Positions 24,880-32,707 of a stretch of 64,000 nt of DNA are shown piece by piece (position 1 is the stretch's first letter; each line of letters opens with the position of its first letter). Source of the DNA: an uncultured Alphaproteobacteria bacterium. Its GTDB lineage: Bacteria; Pseudomonadota; Alphaproteobacteria; Rhodobacterales; Rhodobacteraceae. A program made the translations under genes and the position numbers. The stretch lies in NCBI GenBank assembly GCA_902599445.1, contig CACKFK010000002.1, forward strand, positions 1-64,000. The letters run 5' to 3'. The notes under the pieces are model-generated. The model made no database searches, was not told the DNA's origin, and saw only the letters and a list, made by a program, of their open reading frames with translations.

Positions 24880-26013
24880 TTATGATCTTCTGGCTTTTGT
24901 ATAAATTTCAATCAGTTTATCATAAGATGATACCACCTGATAATCCAGAGACCTTGACATATCCTCAGCCAAACTATCCATCTGGATGGCATCTAATTCC
25001 TCAGAATCAAACATAGCTAAACATGCTGGATCACCCATCTGGCTAACAGGGTTGTATGTTCCCTCTACAAAAGATACTGCCTTGGAAATATCAGGCTGCT
25101 GAACAAACTCAAGAAAATCTTCTGCAAGGTTGCTTGGATCAGGGTTATTCACAGCTGAAGTCAATTCAATCCAAACAACTCCACCTTTTCCATCGACAGG
25201 ACCAGAATTAGGTGTAATTCCACGAACATTCGTTGCACCATCAAAACGAGCAGGCGAGGCTGTATAAGTACCCCCAGTAAAATAGGCGTCAATTTCTCCA
25301 TTTATTAAAGCAGTATTCATAGCAACGAGATCATCAGTTAGGATTTTTGCATTACCAAGAATTTGTTCGGCTACTTTTGTGAATGCTTCTTCATCGGCTC
25401 CATTTACAGGCTTAAATGGGTTTACACCAGCTGTTAAGCACATATGCATCACATTCCAATTATCATATGTTAATACACCATAGCGATCTTTCATTCCCGA
25501 ATCCAAGAACAAATTCCAACCTTCATCTTCGGCCATTTTTCTGCTGATTTTATCAGTATTAACGACGAAGCTGAATGGCCCATACCTTTGAGGCATTCCA
25601 ATCAAGTCACCATTGTCTGCGAACGCTAAAGGATAAGGGGCAGCGAACTCTGGTAACATTTTATCAAAATAAGGCATGAAGCGGTCTTTATCTAATGGTT
25701 TGATCAAATTATTAGGGTATAACACATCTCTTGCCCATGGTTGGTTCAAGTTGATTAGGTCCCATACATTTATTTCACCAGCCCTCAATTTGTTAATCAT
25801 ATCTGGGTCGGATGTTCCACTTTCAGCTCTTACTGTAGCACCAGGGTTGGCTTTTCTGAAAGGTCCCAAAACACCATCAGAGTTATAACCTTCCCAACAC
25901 AAAATATTCATTTGGTCATTTCGATCTGCAAATGCTGGATTGATAACTCCAGCCGTAGCAAGACCGGTAGTTGCAAGAGCAGTATTCGTAAATTGTCTTC
26001 GGGTAAATTTCAT
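24880..26013 (-). CDS. Periplasmic substrate-binding protein, first gene of BMC operon (PotD/PotF-like)
   Basis: A 377-residue secreted protein. The N-terminus 'MKFTRRQFTNTALATTGLA' has paired arginines followed by a hydrophobic stretch and a cut after 'PAFA', so export may be by Tat or Sec. The mature part begins 'MNILCWEGYNSDGVLGPF', as in polyamine-family binding proteins, but it is not close to the PotD-like protein at 3314-4369. As the promoter-proximal gene it should be the most highly expressed. It probably captures the amine or amino alcohol used by the compartment, which is inference. Confidence 0.82.
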   Translation of the reverse strand: MKFTRRQFTNTALATTGLATAGVINPAFADRNDQMNILCWEGYNSDGVLGPFRKANPGATVRAESGTSDPDMINKLRAGEINVWDLINLNQPWARDVLYPNNLIKPLDKDRFMPYFDKMLPEFAAPYPLAFADNGDLIGMPQRYGPFSFVVNTDKISRKMAEDEGWNLFLDSGMKDRYGVLTYDNWNVMHMCLTAGVNPFKPVNGADEEAFTKVAEQILGNAKILTDDLVAMNTALINGEIDAYFTGGTYTASPARFDGATNVRGITPNSGPVDGKGGVVWIELTSAVNNPDPSNLAEDFLEFVQQPDISKAVSFVEGTYNPVSQMGDPACLAMFDSEELDAIQMDSLAEDMSRSLDYQVVSSYDKLIEIYTKARRS

Positions 26014-26036
26014 GGTTCTCTCCCTTAATTATTAAC

Positions 26037-26055
26037 TGCATTTCAAGGAAATGCA
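26037..26055. promoter_or_regulatory. Perfect inverted repeat upstream of BMC operon
   Basis: TGCATTTC and GAAATGCA are exact mirror arms around a 3-nt centre, ending 24 bp before the first codon of the operon. It could be an operator overlapping the promoter or a stem in the 5' leader. Confidence 0.45.
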
Positions 26056-26100
26056 TTCTTCCATCTTATCAGTCTACTCTAATCATTTAAAAGGTGCTTG

Positions 26101-26129
26101 ACTAGTCATATTGGAAATTTAACACTAGT
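26101..26129. promoter_or_regulatory. Paired ACTAGT sites, candidate AraC-family operator
   Basis: Two ACTAGT hexamers start 23 bp apart (26101 and 26124), the first inside the palindrome TGACTAGTCA. AraC-family activators typically bind half-sites about two helical turns apart, and the regulator gene is adjacent. The motif for this regulator is unknown. Confidence 0.35.
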
Positions 26130-26317
26130 TCCAAGTTGGGGGGCATTCTATTTTTGTATTCCCAAAAGGCTTGAGCGTATATTTGCATTGGTTTTCTGTG
26201 ATAAATACTGGCTTACCTGTGTTTTTTTTGCGTGTTTGGTGAAATTCCATCAAATTTTTTTCCTTTCCAATTTTGAAGTAGTATAATCCATATAAAGTTT
26301 TAACGATTCGGTGTCAC

Positions 26318-27352
26318 TTGGAAAACTTTTCAACTACAGAAAGAGATCTAGTGCCAGCAAAGGTGCTTTCGTCAGCTACTTCAGGAGCAGCCGAACTTTT
26401 CAATTTTAACGGTGGTGATGTAGGAAAGATATTTTCTGAAGCTGGAATTAGAGAGCAAGACTGTAATAATCCTATATCTGAAGTCAATCTTTCCCAGTAT
26501 TGTAATTTGTTTGAGTTAGCAGCGAAGGAAACAAAAAATCCGAATATTGGGCTACATTTTGGGCACGGCTTTAAGCCCGAGCAATTGGGGATGATAGGTT
26601 ACGCGGCCATAAGTTCGCCCACTTTGGCTTCAGGTCTCAAAAGCATGGAAAATTATTTTCCAGCACATCAAGGAAGAACGAGTTTTAGCTTATTTCAAGA
26701 TGATGGAATAATGTGGTTACAATATCATATACTGGACCCCAGAATTAAAAATAAAAGGCAAGATGCGGAGTTATCTTTGGGTATGTTTTGTAATATATTT
26801 AAGGCTGCACATGGTCAAGAATGGGCTCCACTAGAGATCCGATTTGAACACACAGAGCCTGAAGATGCGACGGAGCATGAAAAACTTTTTAATTCAAAAG
26901 TTTTGTTTGGGCGAAGAACTAATGCCATTGCTTTTAAAAAAAGCAATCTAGATATTCGAATGCCAGGCAATGATCCTTACTTGTTGTCTATGGTTAGAGC
27001 TTTCTTAGAAGGTAGGTGTACTCAGATCTCAAACCCAATAGATTTAGCAACCATTGTTAGAAACGAAGTGACTATGCAATTAGGTACCAGCATACCCTCC
27101 CTAAATGAAGTAGCGTCAATTTTGGGTATGACTGACAAGAATTTTCAAAAAAAACTTCGCATAAATGGATTAAGCTTTCCCGAAATATTGAGGGCAGCTA
27201 GGCATGAACTAGCATTGCACTACATGGATGACCCAGAAATGTCTCTTACAGAAATAGCATTAAATTTGGGTTATTCTGAACTTTCTGCTTTTTCTAGAGC
27301 CTTTAGAAATTGGACTGGAATGAGTCCTCAAAGTTTTCGCACTGTTAGTTGA
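26318..27352 (+). CDS. AraC-family transcriptional regulator (OruR/QhpR-like architecture)
   Basis: About 333-344 residues; the start is TTG 26318 or GTG 26351, which has the better ribosome site. The N-terminal two thirds match the 'arabinose-binding' type sensor domain of OruR-like regulators ('IGLHFGHGFKPEQLGMIGYA'). The C-terminal AraC DNA-binding domain has two helix-turn-helix units, the second ending 'LGYSELSAFSRAFRNWTGMS'. It is divergent from the BMC operon and 67 nt upstream of the diol dehydratase genes, so it probably controls one or both in response to a pathway amine or diol. Confidence 0.85.
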   Translation: MENFSTTERDLVPAKVLSSATSGAAELFNFNGGDVGKIFSEAGIREQDCNNPISEVNLSQYCNLFELAAKETKNPNIGLHFGHGFKPEQLGMIGYAAISSPTLASGLKSMENYFPAHQGRTSFSLFQDDGIMWLQYHILDPRIKNKRQDAELSLGMFCNIFKAAHGQEWAPLEIRFEHTEPEDATEHEKLFNSKVLFGRRTNAIAFKKSNLDIRMPGNDPYLLSMVRAFLEGRCTQISNPIDLATIVRNEVTMQLGTSIPSLNEVASILGMTDKNFQKKLRINGLSFPEILRAARHELALHYMDDPEMSLTEIALNLGYSELSAFSRAFRNWTGMSPQSFRTVS

Positions 27353-27419
27353 ATAACATTTTAGGGTAGGAGTTTTAATAAACAATAGATTGAGGAAAGT
27401 TTTGGTCAGCTGAGGTAAA

Positions 27420-29687
27420 ATGCCGAATAACAAAATACAAGGCAATCGTTGGAAACGGTTTGATGACTGGGATGAAAGACCTTTAAGCCAAGATCAGTTT
27501 GCTATTGAGGATTCACAGGAAGGTTTTATAGCTTGTAGAGGTATTAAGGACCCCAAACCTGAATTAAGAATTTCTTCTGGTAAAGTGGTAGCACTAGACG
27601 GCATACCAGCTGAAAAGTTTGATATAATTGATGAGTTCATAGCCAATTACCATCTTGACCTGAAAGTAGCAGTTAAAGCCATGGCAATGGAATCGTCTGA
27701 TATTGCCAGGATGCTAGTTGATATAAACGTCCCTAGGTCTGAGCTTGTTATACTTGCAAGGGGGTTAACGCCGGCGAAGCTGGCTGAGGTAGTTGCTAGT
27801 CTCTCTGCTATGGAACTTTCTTTTGCATATTCAAAGATGAGGGCTCGGGAAGTTCCTGGAAATCAAGGTCATGTAACCAACGCAAAAGATGATCCGTTGC
27901 AGCTGGCAGCAGATTCGGCAATAGCAGTAGCTTTAGGTTTTGATGAAATAGAGACTACAATGCGTGTATCTAGGAATTCTTGGTCTAATGCATTGGCATG
28001 CTGCGTAGGTTCGGCCGTAGGTCGTGCAGGTGTGCTTTTCCAGTGCTCGAGTGAAGAGGCTGAAGAATTAAGAATAGGCATGTCAGGATTTACGTCTTAT
28101 GCCGAAACTGTTTCTGTTTATGGATCAGAGAGAGCCTTTATTGATGGAGACGACACCCCTTGGTCAAAAGCCTGGTTAACTTCTTCCTATGCTTCTCGGG
28201 GAATAAAGATGAGGTGCACATCAGGAGCGGCAGCTGAATTGCTAATGGGTTTTCATGAATCTAAATCTTTACTTTACTTGGAAGCGCGGTGTCTGTGCAT
28301 GCAACGTGGAATGGGAGCCCAAGGAACACAGAATGGTGGGATAGATGGAGCCCCCCTAGCTTCTAGTATACCAGGGGGCGTAAGAGAACTGTTGGCAGAA
28401 AACCTTTTAGCTGTTTGGCTTGATTTAGAGTGTGCCTCAGGGAACGATGCTAGACATTCTGAGTCTGAGATACGCGTTGGAGCAAAGATCACTCCTTATC
28501 TTCTTGCAGGTTCAGACTTCATCTGTTCGGGGTTTGGCACTATCTTAAAATATGATAATTCATTTAATCCATCTTCTTTCAATGGAGAAGAAATTGAGGA
28601 TTTCCTGACCCTTCAAAGGGATTTCGAAGTAGACGGAGGATTGAAATCGCTGGAAGATGCTAAAGCACTAGAACTACGAAAGAGGGCCTTAGATGCTATT
28701 TCTGCCGTTCTCGAGGAGTTGGATCTTGCTAATCCCAATGATACCATGAGGTCAAGCATTGCGTTATCATCGGGGTCGAGAACAACTGATACATTCCCCA
28801 CGCGCATAGTAGGTGAGATTTCTTGGAAAATAGAAAATGGTGGTATAACACTACTTGATGTCATTAGAGCTTTAAATAATAGGGGTTTCTTACCTGAAGC
28901 TGAAAACCTTCTTTTCATGATTCGCACCAAAATGTCCGGGGATTATCTTCAAACTTCTGCTGTAATAAGAAATGAGAAAGTGATTAGCGCAATCAATTAT
29001 CCAAACCAGTATACTGGCCCAGGTACGGGGTACCAATTATCCAAGGAACGACGAGATGAAATAATCAAAGTTAGAAATGAATTAGATAAAGAAAGTGTTT
29101 TGAAAAATGAGGCAATTCACGGTGTAAAAGAAAAATCCAGGATAATATACAGGGTAAAAGAAGAGGCTGATTTTTCGGGAGATGGCAATGAAGTCGTGTT
29201 AGCCATTTCACCAGCTTTTGGGATAAAGTTTTTTCAAACATTGGCTGGACATCCTTTAAGTAAAGTTTTGGACAATATTAAGCGGGGAATTGAATCAAAA
29301 AATAAAACCATGCGTATTGTTCGCTGCCTTCATACCGCAGACACATCATTTCTTGGCCTATCTGCTGCACGCTTATCAGGTTCTGGCATTGGGATAGGAC
29401 TTCAAGCTAAAGGTACTGCAGTAATTCACCAAAAAGATCGTCTCCCTCACAACAACTTAGAACTATTCTCTAATGCTCCCATCACCAAGCTTTCTCATTA
29501 TTTTTTGCTCGGTTCTAATGCTGCCGAATACGCGAATGGTAATTGGCCTGAACCAATTTTGGTTCCAAATAAAGGTGAAGCTCTAGGAGCGAGGTTTCAT
29601 GCGAAAGTAGCACTCATTTTTGCTATAGAAACAGGTTTGACAAAAGTAGAGCAAAAACCCCAAGTAATTGAAGTAGAGTTTTTATGA
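27420..29687 (+). CDS. B12-dependent diol/glycerol dehydratase, fused large and medium subunits
   Basis: A 755-residue protein. Residues 1-~558 match the large subunit (PduC/DhaB); ~585-755 match the medium subunit (PduD), with a ~25-residue charged linker. Known active-site residues of the Klebsiella enzyme are all present at a constant offset of 8: Q149, H151, E178, E229, Q304, D343 and S370. The medium part keeps 'RLSGSGIGIGLQAKGTAVIH', which binds adenosylcobalamin. It converts 1,2-propanediol to propanal or glycerol to 3-hydroxypropanal. GAGG lies 5 nt before the ATG. Fusion removes the medium subunit's free N-terminus, where Pdu enzymes carry a targeting peptide. Confidence 0.92.
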   Translation: MPNNKIQGNRWKRFDDWDERPLSQDQFAIEDSQEGFIACRGIKDPKPELRISSGKVVALDGIPAEKFDIIDEFIANYHLDLKVAVKAMAMESSDIARMLVDINVPRSELVILARGLTPAKLAEVVASLSAMELSFAYSKMRAREVPGNQGHVTNAKDDPLQLAADSAIAVALGFDEIETTMRVSRNSWSNALACCVGSAVGRAGVLFQCSSEEAEELRIGMSGFTSYAETVSVYGSERAFIDGDDTPWSKAWLTSSYASRGIKMRCTSGAAAELLMGFHESKSLLYLEARCLCMQRGMGAQGTQNGGIDGAPLASSIPGGVRELLAENLLAVWLDLECASGNDARHSESEIRVGAKITPYLLAGSDFICSGFGTILKYDNSFNPSSFNGEEIEDFLTLQRDFEVDGGLKSLEDAKALELRKRALDAISAVLEELDLANPNDTMRSSIALSSGSRTTDTFPTRIVGEISWKIENGGITLLDVIRALNNRGFLPEAENLLFMIRTKMSGDYLQTSAVIRNEKVISAINYPNQYTGPGTGYQLSKERRDEIIKVRNELDKESVLKNEAIHGVKEKSRIIYRVKEEADFSGDGNEVVLAISPAFGIKFFQTLAGHPLSKVLDNIKRGIESKNKTMRIVRCLHTADTSFLGLSAARLSGSGIGIGLQAKGTAVIHQKDRLPHNNLELFSNAPITKLSHYFLLGSNAAEYANGNWPEPILVPNKGEALGARFHAKVALIFAIETGLTKVEQKPQVIEVEFL

Positions 29688-29694
29688 GGTTAGG

Positions 29695-30120
29695 ATGAGG
29701 AAAAAATTGGGGGTTGAGGACTATCCGCTGGGAGAAAAACATCCGGACCTGATAGTTTCAAAAAATGGTATAAAGCCAAGCGAATTAACATTGGAAAATA
29801 TATCATTAGGCTCAGTCACAATTGATGATTTCCAGATCTCTAAAGAAACCCTAAAATATCAGGCACAAATTTCTTATAGTGCAGACCGTAAACCTCTTGG
29901 GGATAATCTTGAGAGAGCAGCTGAAATGGTAAAGATCCCAAACGAAGTAATTATGGCAATATACGAAAAGCTTCGACCAGGCAGATCAAAAAATAAGGAA
30001 GAATTGTTAAGTTATGCGAGGTTATTGCGGGATAAATATGAAGCTAAGATATTGTCGGCTTTTATCATTGAAGCTGCCGAAGTTTATGAAAAGCGAGGTC
30101 TATATAAGTCGCGTTATTAG
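29695..30120 (+). CDS. Diol/glycerol dehydratase small subunit (PduE-like)
   Basis: A 141-residue protein starting 7 nt after the large-medium fusion. It matches PduE from 'DYPLGEKHPDL' at residues 9-19, through 'LTLENISLGSVTIDDFQIS' and 'ERAAEMVKIPNEVIMAIYEK', to 'LRPGRSKNKEELL'. Compared with enteric PduE, the ~35-residue N-terminal targeting extension is missing. It completes the dehydratase. No reactivating-factor genes (DdrA/DdrB or PduG/PduH) follow. Confidence 0.9.
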   Translation: MRKKLGVEDYPLGEKHPDLIVSKNGIKPSELTLENISLGSVTIDDFQISKETLKYQAQISYSADRKPLGDNLERAAEMVKIPNEVIMAIYEKLRPGRSKNKEELLSYARLLRDKYEAKILSAFIIEAAEVYEKRGLYKSRY

Positions 30121-30194
30121 GTCGTAACATTAAAGCAAAATATCTTTCGGTCAGTAATCAAAATTTCAAAAGAAATACTTTTTCAACCTTTGCA

Positions 30195-30836
30195 TTATTG
30201 ATCTGCTAATTTATTTAGTTTTCGTTTAGCACTCATTCTACAGGCATCTGAACACCACTTTTGGTCGCTCCGTCCAATACATATCCATGCCGTACAGGTT
30301 TTCCTTTTTTCATTAAAAAGTGTAATATATTCACACCGACGATAACCTTGCGTACCACTTATCAGGAAATCGAACCAAATGGCACTCCTCAAGGAATTCA
30401 TTTCAACAAACGTACCCAAATCCCCCGAGGCTGTCTGAGAGTCTATTATGGTCACTGAAAAGTTTGTAGAAAGTGCAGTCTGGTTCTGTATCTCAGGCCT
30501 CCCTACTTTTGTAACAGAACTCATAGAGTCGGCTAGAGCACTAAAATCCTCTAAGTACGTACTTTCCTCATATTTCAATGGTCCAAATTGATTAGCAAAA
30601 GAAATGGCCATTTTTTCAAATTTCTTTGAATCTTCCTTATTTTTCCTTAGGCTAAGATCCAAAAATGCAAGCATTATGTCCGTTGAATATCTAACTGGTT
30701 CAAGGGTCGCTTCAGCCTGAATAGGGACAAGTTCGGAAAACATTTCGGTAAATCTATATCCATATCTACTTCGTTTGTTAACAAAATATATGGGTAATTC
30801 AATCATAGTACTGTAGAAATCCAATATGTTCGTCAT
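30195..30836 (-). CDS. Protein with C-terminal CGNR-like zinc finger
   Basis: A 213-residue protein. The last ~50 residues hold a Cys pattern ('RRCEYITLF', 'TCTAWICIGRSDQKWCSDAC', then 'RMSAKRKLN') resembling the CGNR zinc finger of ABATE-type putative transcriptional regulators, although the CGNR motif itself is not exact. The N-terminal part is helical and lacks a recognised motif. It is convergent with the dehydratase genes. A DNA-binding role is an inference. Confidence 0.5.
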   Translation of the reverse strand: MTNILDFYSTMIELPIYFVNKRSRYGYRFTEMFSELVPIQAEATLEPVRYSTDIMLAFLDLSLRKNKEDSKKFEKMAISFANQFGPLKYEESTYLEDFSALADSMSSVTKVGRPEIQNQTALSTNFSVTIIDSQTASGDLGTFVEMNSLRSAIWFDFLISGTQGYRRCEYITLFNEKRKTCTAWICIGRSDQKWCSDACRMSAKRKLNKLADQ

Positions 30837-31132
30837 AAAAAAATTAAAGCGAACAATATAGAACTTAGAGTGTTGTTCTCCTTACGTCAACCCTATTTAA
30901 ATATTCCGTTGCGGTGAACTTAGTCTGATTCCAGCGCTTGGGTTGATTAAGTTGATACCCACGGATTATTGAGGAGGTCGCGCTTTAAGTTATATACTTC
31001 CTCAAAGATGCAATATCCTTTTTCATATTAGACCTTCACAGTTTCTACGCAAATGATAGTATTGTACTGTTTATTTAATGAAGAGGCCTAGTGTCTTAGA
31101 TACTGCCCTCCAAATCAATAAAGAGGGTAATA
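30837..31132. other. Intergenic region with no recognised feature
   Basis: A 296-nt gap between the divergent zinc-finger protein gene and the cysteine hydrolase gene. It should contain both promoters. No riboswitch, tRNA or long inverted repeat was recognised. A weak CCCTC/GAGGG pairing near 31106-31127 covers the ribosome site of the hydrolase gene but is too short to argue for regulation. Confidence 0.4.
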
Positions 31133-31753
31133 GTGATAAGAAAGTTTGACAAATCTACGGCGTTACTTTTAGTTGACACACAGAAAGGGGTGAATGATAC
31201 AATCTATTATGGCGGCACAAATGGGCGACGAAACAATTTTAAAGCTGAAGAAAATATTATTTCCCTTTTAGAAAAGTGGCGTGAAGCAAAGGGACAAGTG
31301 GCCTTTACCAAGCATGACTCTAGAGAAAAGAATTCGCCTTTGAAGCTCAAACTGGAAAGTGGTGAGCAACTTGAAGGTATGGTTCCAAGAAAAGGGGATA
31401 TTGTTGTAGAAAAGGATGTAAACAGCGGTTTTATAGGAACTTCCCTTGAATTAGATTTACGAAGAGCCGGTATCCAGAGATTGGTTGTGGTTGGATTTTT
31501 TACCAATGTTTGTATTGAAACGACCGTTCGTATGTCAGGAAACATGGGTTTTGATACTTATTTAGTTCATGATGCTTGCGCTGCAATGAACTGCATTGGT
31601 CATGATGGTAGAGACTATGATCCTGACACTGTTCACAATATGGCAATCGCTAATCTACATGGTGAGTTTTGTACTGCAATTACTACAGAACAGGCCTTAA
31701 TTCTTTTTGAAAAGGACTCTGAACACCTGAACAGAGTTCAAGGAAACGAGTAG
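31133..31753 (+). CDS. Isochorismatase-family cysteine hydrolase
   Basis: A 206-residue hydrolase starting at GTG 31133, with AGAGGG 5 nt upstream. The triad is D15 ('LLVDTQKG'), K94 ('IVVEKDVNSGF') and C127 ('GFFTNVCIETTVRMSG'). It is a distant paralogue of the BMC operon enzyme at 14356-15030. It is paired with an arginine-deiminase-fold enzyme 17 nt downstream, which suggests joint breakdown of a guanidino or ureido compound. The substrate is unknown. Confidence 0.8.
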   Translation: MIRKFDKSTALLLVDTQKGVNDTIYYGGTNGRRNNFKAEENIISLLEKWREAKGQVAFTKHDSREKNSPLKLKLESGEQLEGMVPRKGDIVVEKDVNSGFIGTSLELDLRRAGIQRLVVVGFFTNVCIETTVRMSGNMGFDTYLVHDACAAMNCIGHDGRDYDPDTVHNMAIANLHGEFCTAITTEQALILFEKDSEHLNRVQGNE

Positions 31754-31770
31754 TGTTTGGAGTTTCGTCT

Positions 31771-32625
31771 ATGACAGCACCTTTAAAGAAGGTCGCTGTG
31801 AAGAAACCAGGTAGATCCCTAATTAATGCAAAAGTGGAAGAGTGGCATTACGGTCCTTCATTTAATCCAAAAAAAATTGAAGAAATTCATGCTAGTTTTG
31901 TTCAACTATTGAGAGATTCTGGTGCAGAAGTTTTCTGGATGCCAGAAAATGATCTGGGTATTGCTGATGCGGTATTCACTTATGATGCTTCGCTCATGAC
32001 CCCACTAGGGGCGATCCTAATGTCACCTGGAAAGTTATTAAGAAGAGGTGAACAAAATATCCACCGTGATTTTTATAACGATCTAAATATTCCAATTATA
32101 GGAAGTATCAAAAATGGGGGTCTTGCGGAAGCTGGAGATACCTTATGGTTGGACGAGAAAACACTTGTGATAGGTAGAGGTTTTCGAACAAACTTTGAGG
32201 GTATTGAACAAATAGGAGAAATACTCTTCCCACAGGGCATATCAATTCACGTATTTGATCTTCCTGTTTATTCAGGTGAAACTGCCTGTTTACATCTTAT
32301 GTCGCTAATTAGTCTCGTTGACACATATACTGCATTGGTGTGTTTACCTCTTTTACCTGTGGGACTTCTAGAGCTACTTAAGGAAAAGAATTTTTTGATA
32401 ATAGAGGCCCCTTTTGGTGAGTTTGAAAATAGTAATACGCTTAGTACCAATGTACTAGCTACTGGACCTAAGGCATGCATAATGCTTGATAGTATGCCGG
32501 AGACTCGAGCAGTATTAGAAAGAGAAGGTATAAATGTGAAAGTGTTTAAAGGCGACTCACTTTGCATAGGGTGTGAAGGTGGTCCAACCTGCTTGACTCG
32601 GCCTTTATTGAGGTCACACACCTGA
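31771..32625 (+). CDS. Dimethylargininase/amidinotransferase-fold hydrolase
   Basis: About 284 residues from ATG 31771 (TTGGAG 8 nt upstream); an in-frame GTG at 31753 overlaps the upstream stop. The fold signatures are 'GIADAVFTYDASL', 'GAILMSPGKLLRRGE', 'AGDTLWLDEKTLVIGRG', a catalytic His near residue 175 ('CLHLMSL') and the nucleophile near C274 in 'GGPTCLTRP'. Members hydrolyse dimethylarginine to citrulline or act on other guanidines. With agmatinase and polyamine genes elsewhere in the window, it fits a theme of guanidino nitrogen use. Confidence 0.75.
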   Translation: MTAPLKKVAVKKPGRSLINAKVEEWHYGPSFNPKKIEEIHASFVQLLRDSGAEVFWMPENDLGIADAVFTYDASLMTPLGAILMSPGKLLRRGEQNIHRDFYNDLNIPIIGSIKNGGLAEAGDTLWLDEKTLVIGRGFRTNFEGIEQIGEILFPQGISIHVFDLPVYSGETACLHLMSLISLVDTYTALVCLPLLPVGLLELLKEKNFLIIEAPFGEFENSNTLSTNVLATGPKACIMLDSMPETRAVLEREGINVKVFKGDSLCIGCEGGPTCLTRPLLRSHT

Positions 32626-32707
32626 ATGCAAAAAGAATGGCTATATAAATATCAGTATATATTCGCTAGGCTTTTCCAAAGAAACTACTTCAAGATTTTA
32701 CTGTTGC

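Larger units (their letters stand above)
26014..26317. promoter_or_regulatory. Divergent promoter region between BMC operon and AraC regulator
   Basis: This 304-nt gap must hold the promoters of the 14-gene operon and of the regulator. Two structured sites stand out: a perfect inverted repeat TGCATTTCAAGGAAATGCA at 26037-26055, close to the binding-protein start, and a pair of ACTAGT hexamers at 26101-26106 and 26124-26129. A short plus-strand open frame here (26098-26286) has no coding look. Confidence 0.55.

Noticed and set aside
26098-26286. 62-codon plus-strand frame in the divergent BMC/AraC promoter
   Set aside because: No ribosome site, low-complexity Phe/Cys-rich translation, and it overlaps clear regulatory repeats.
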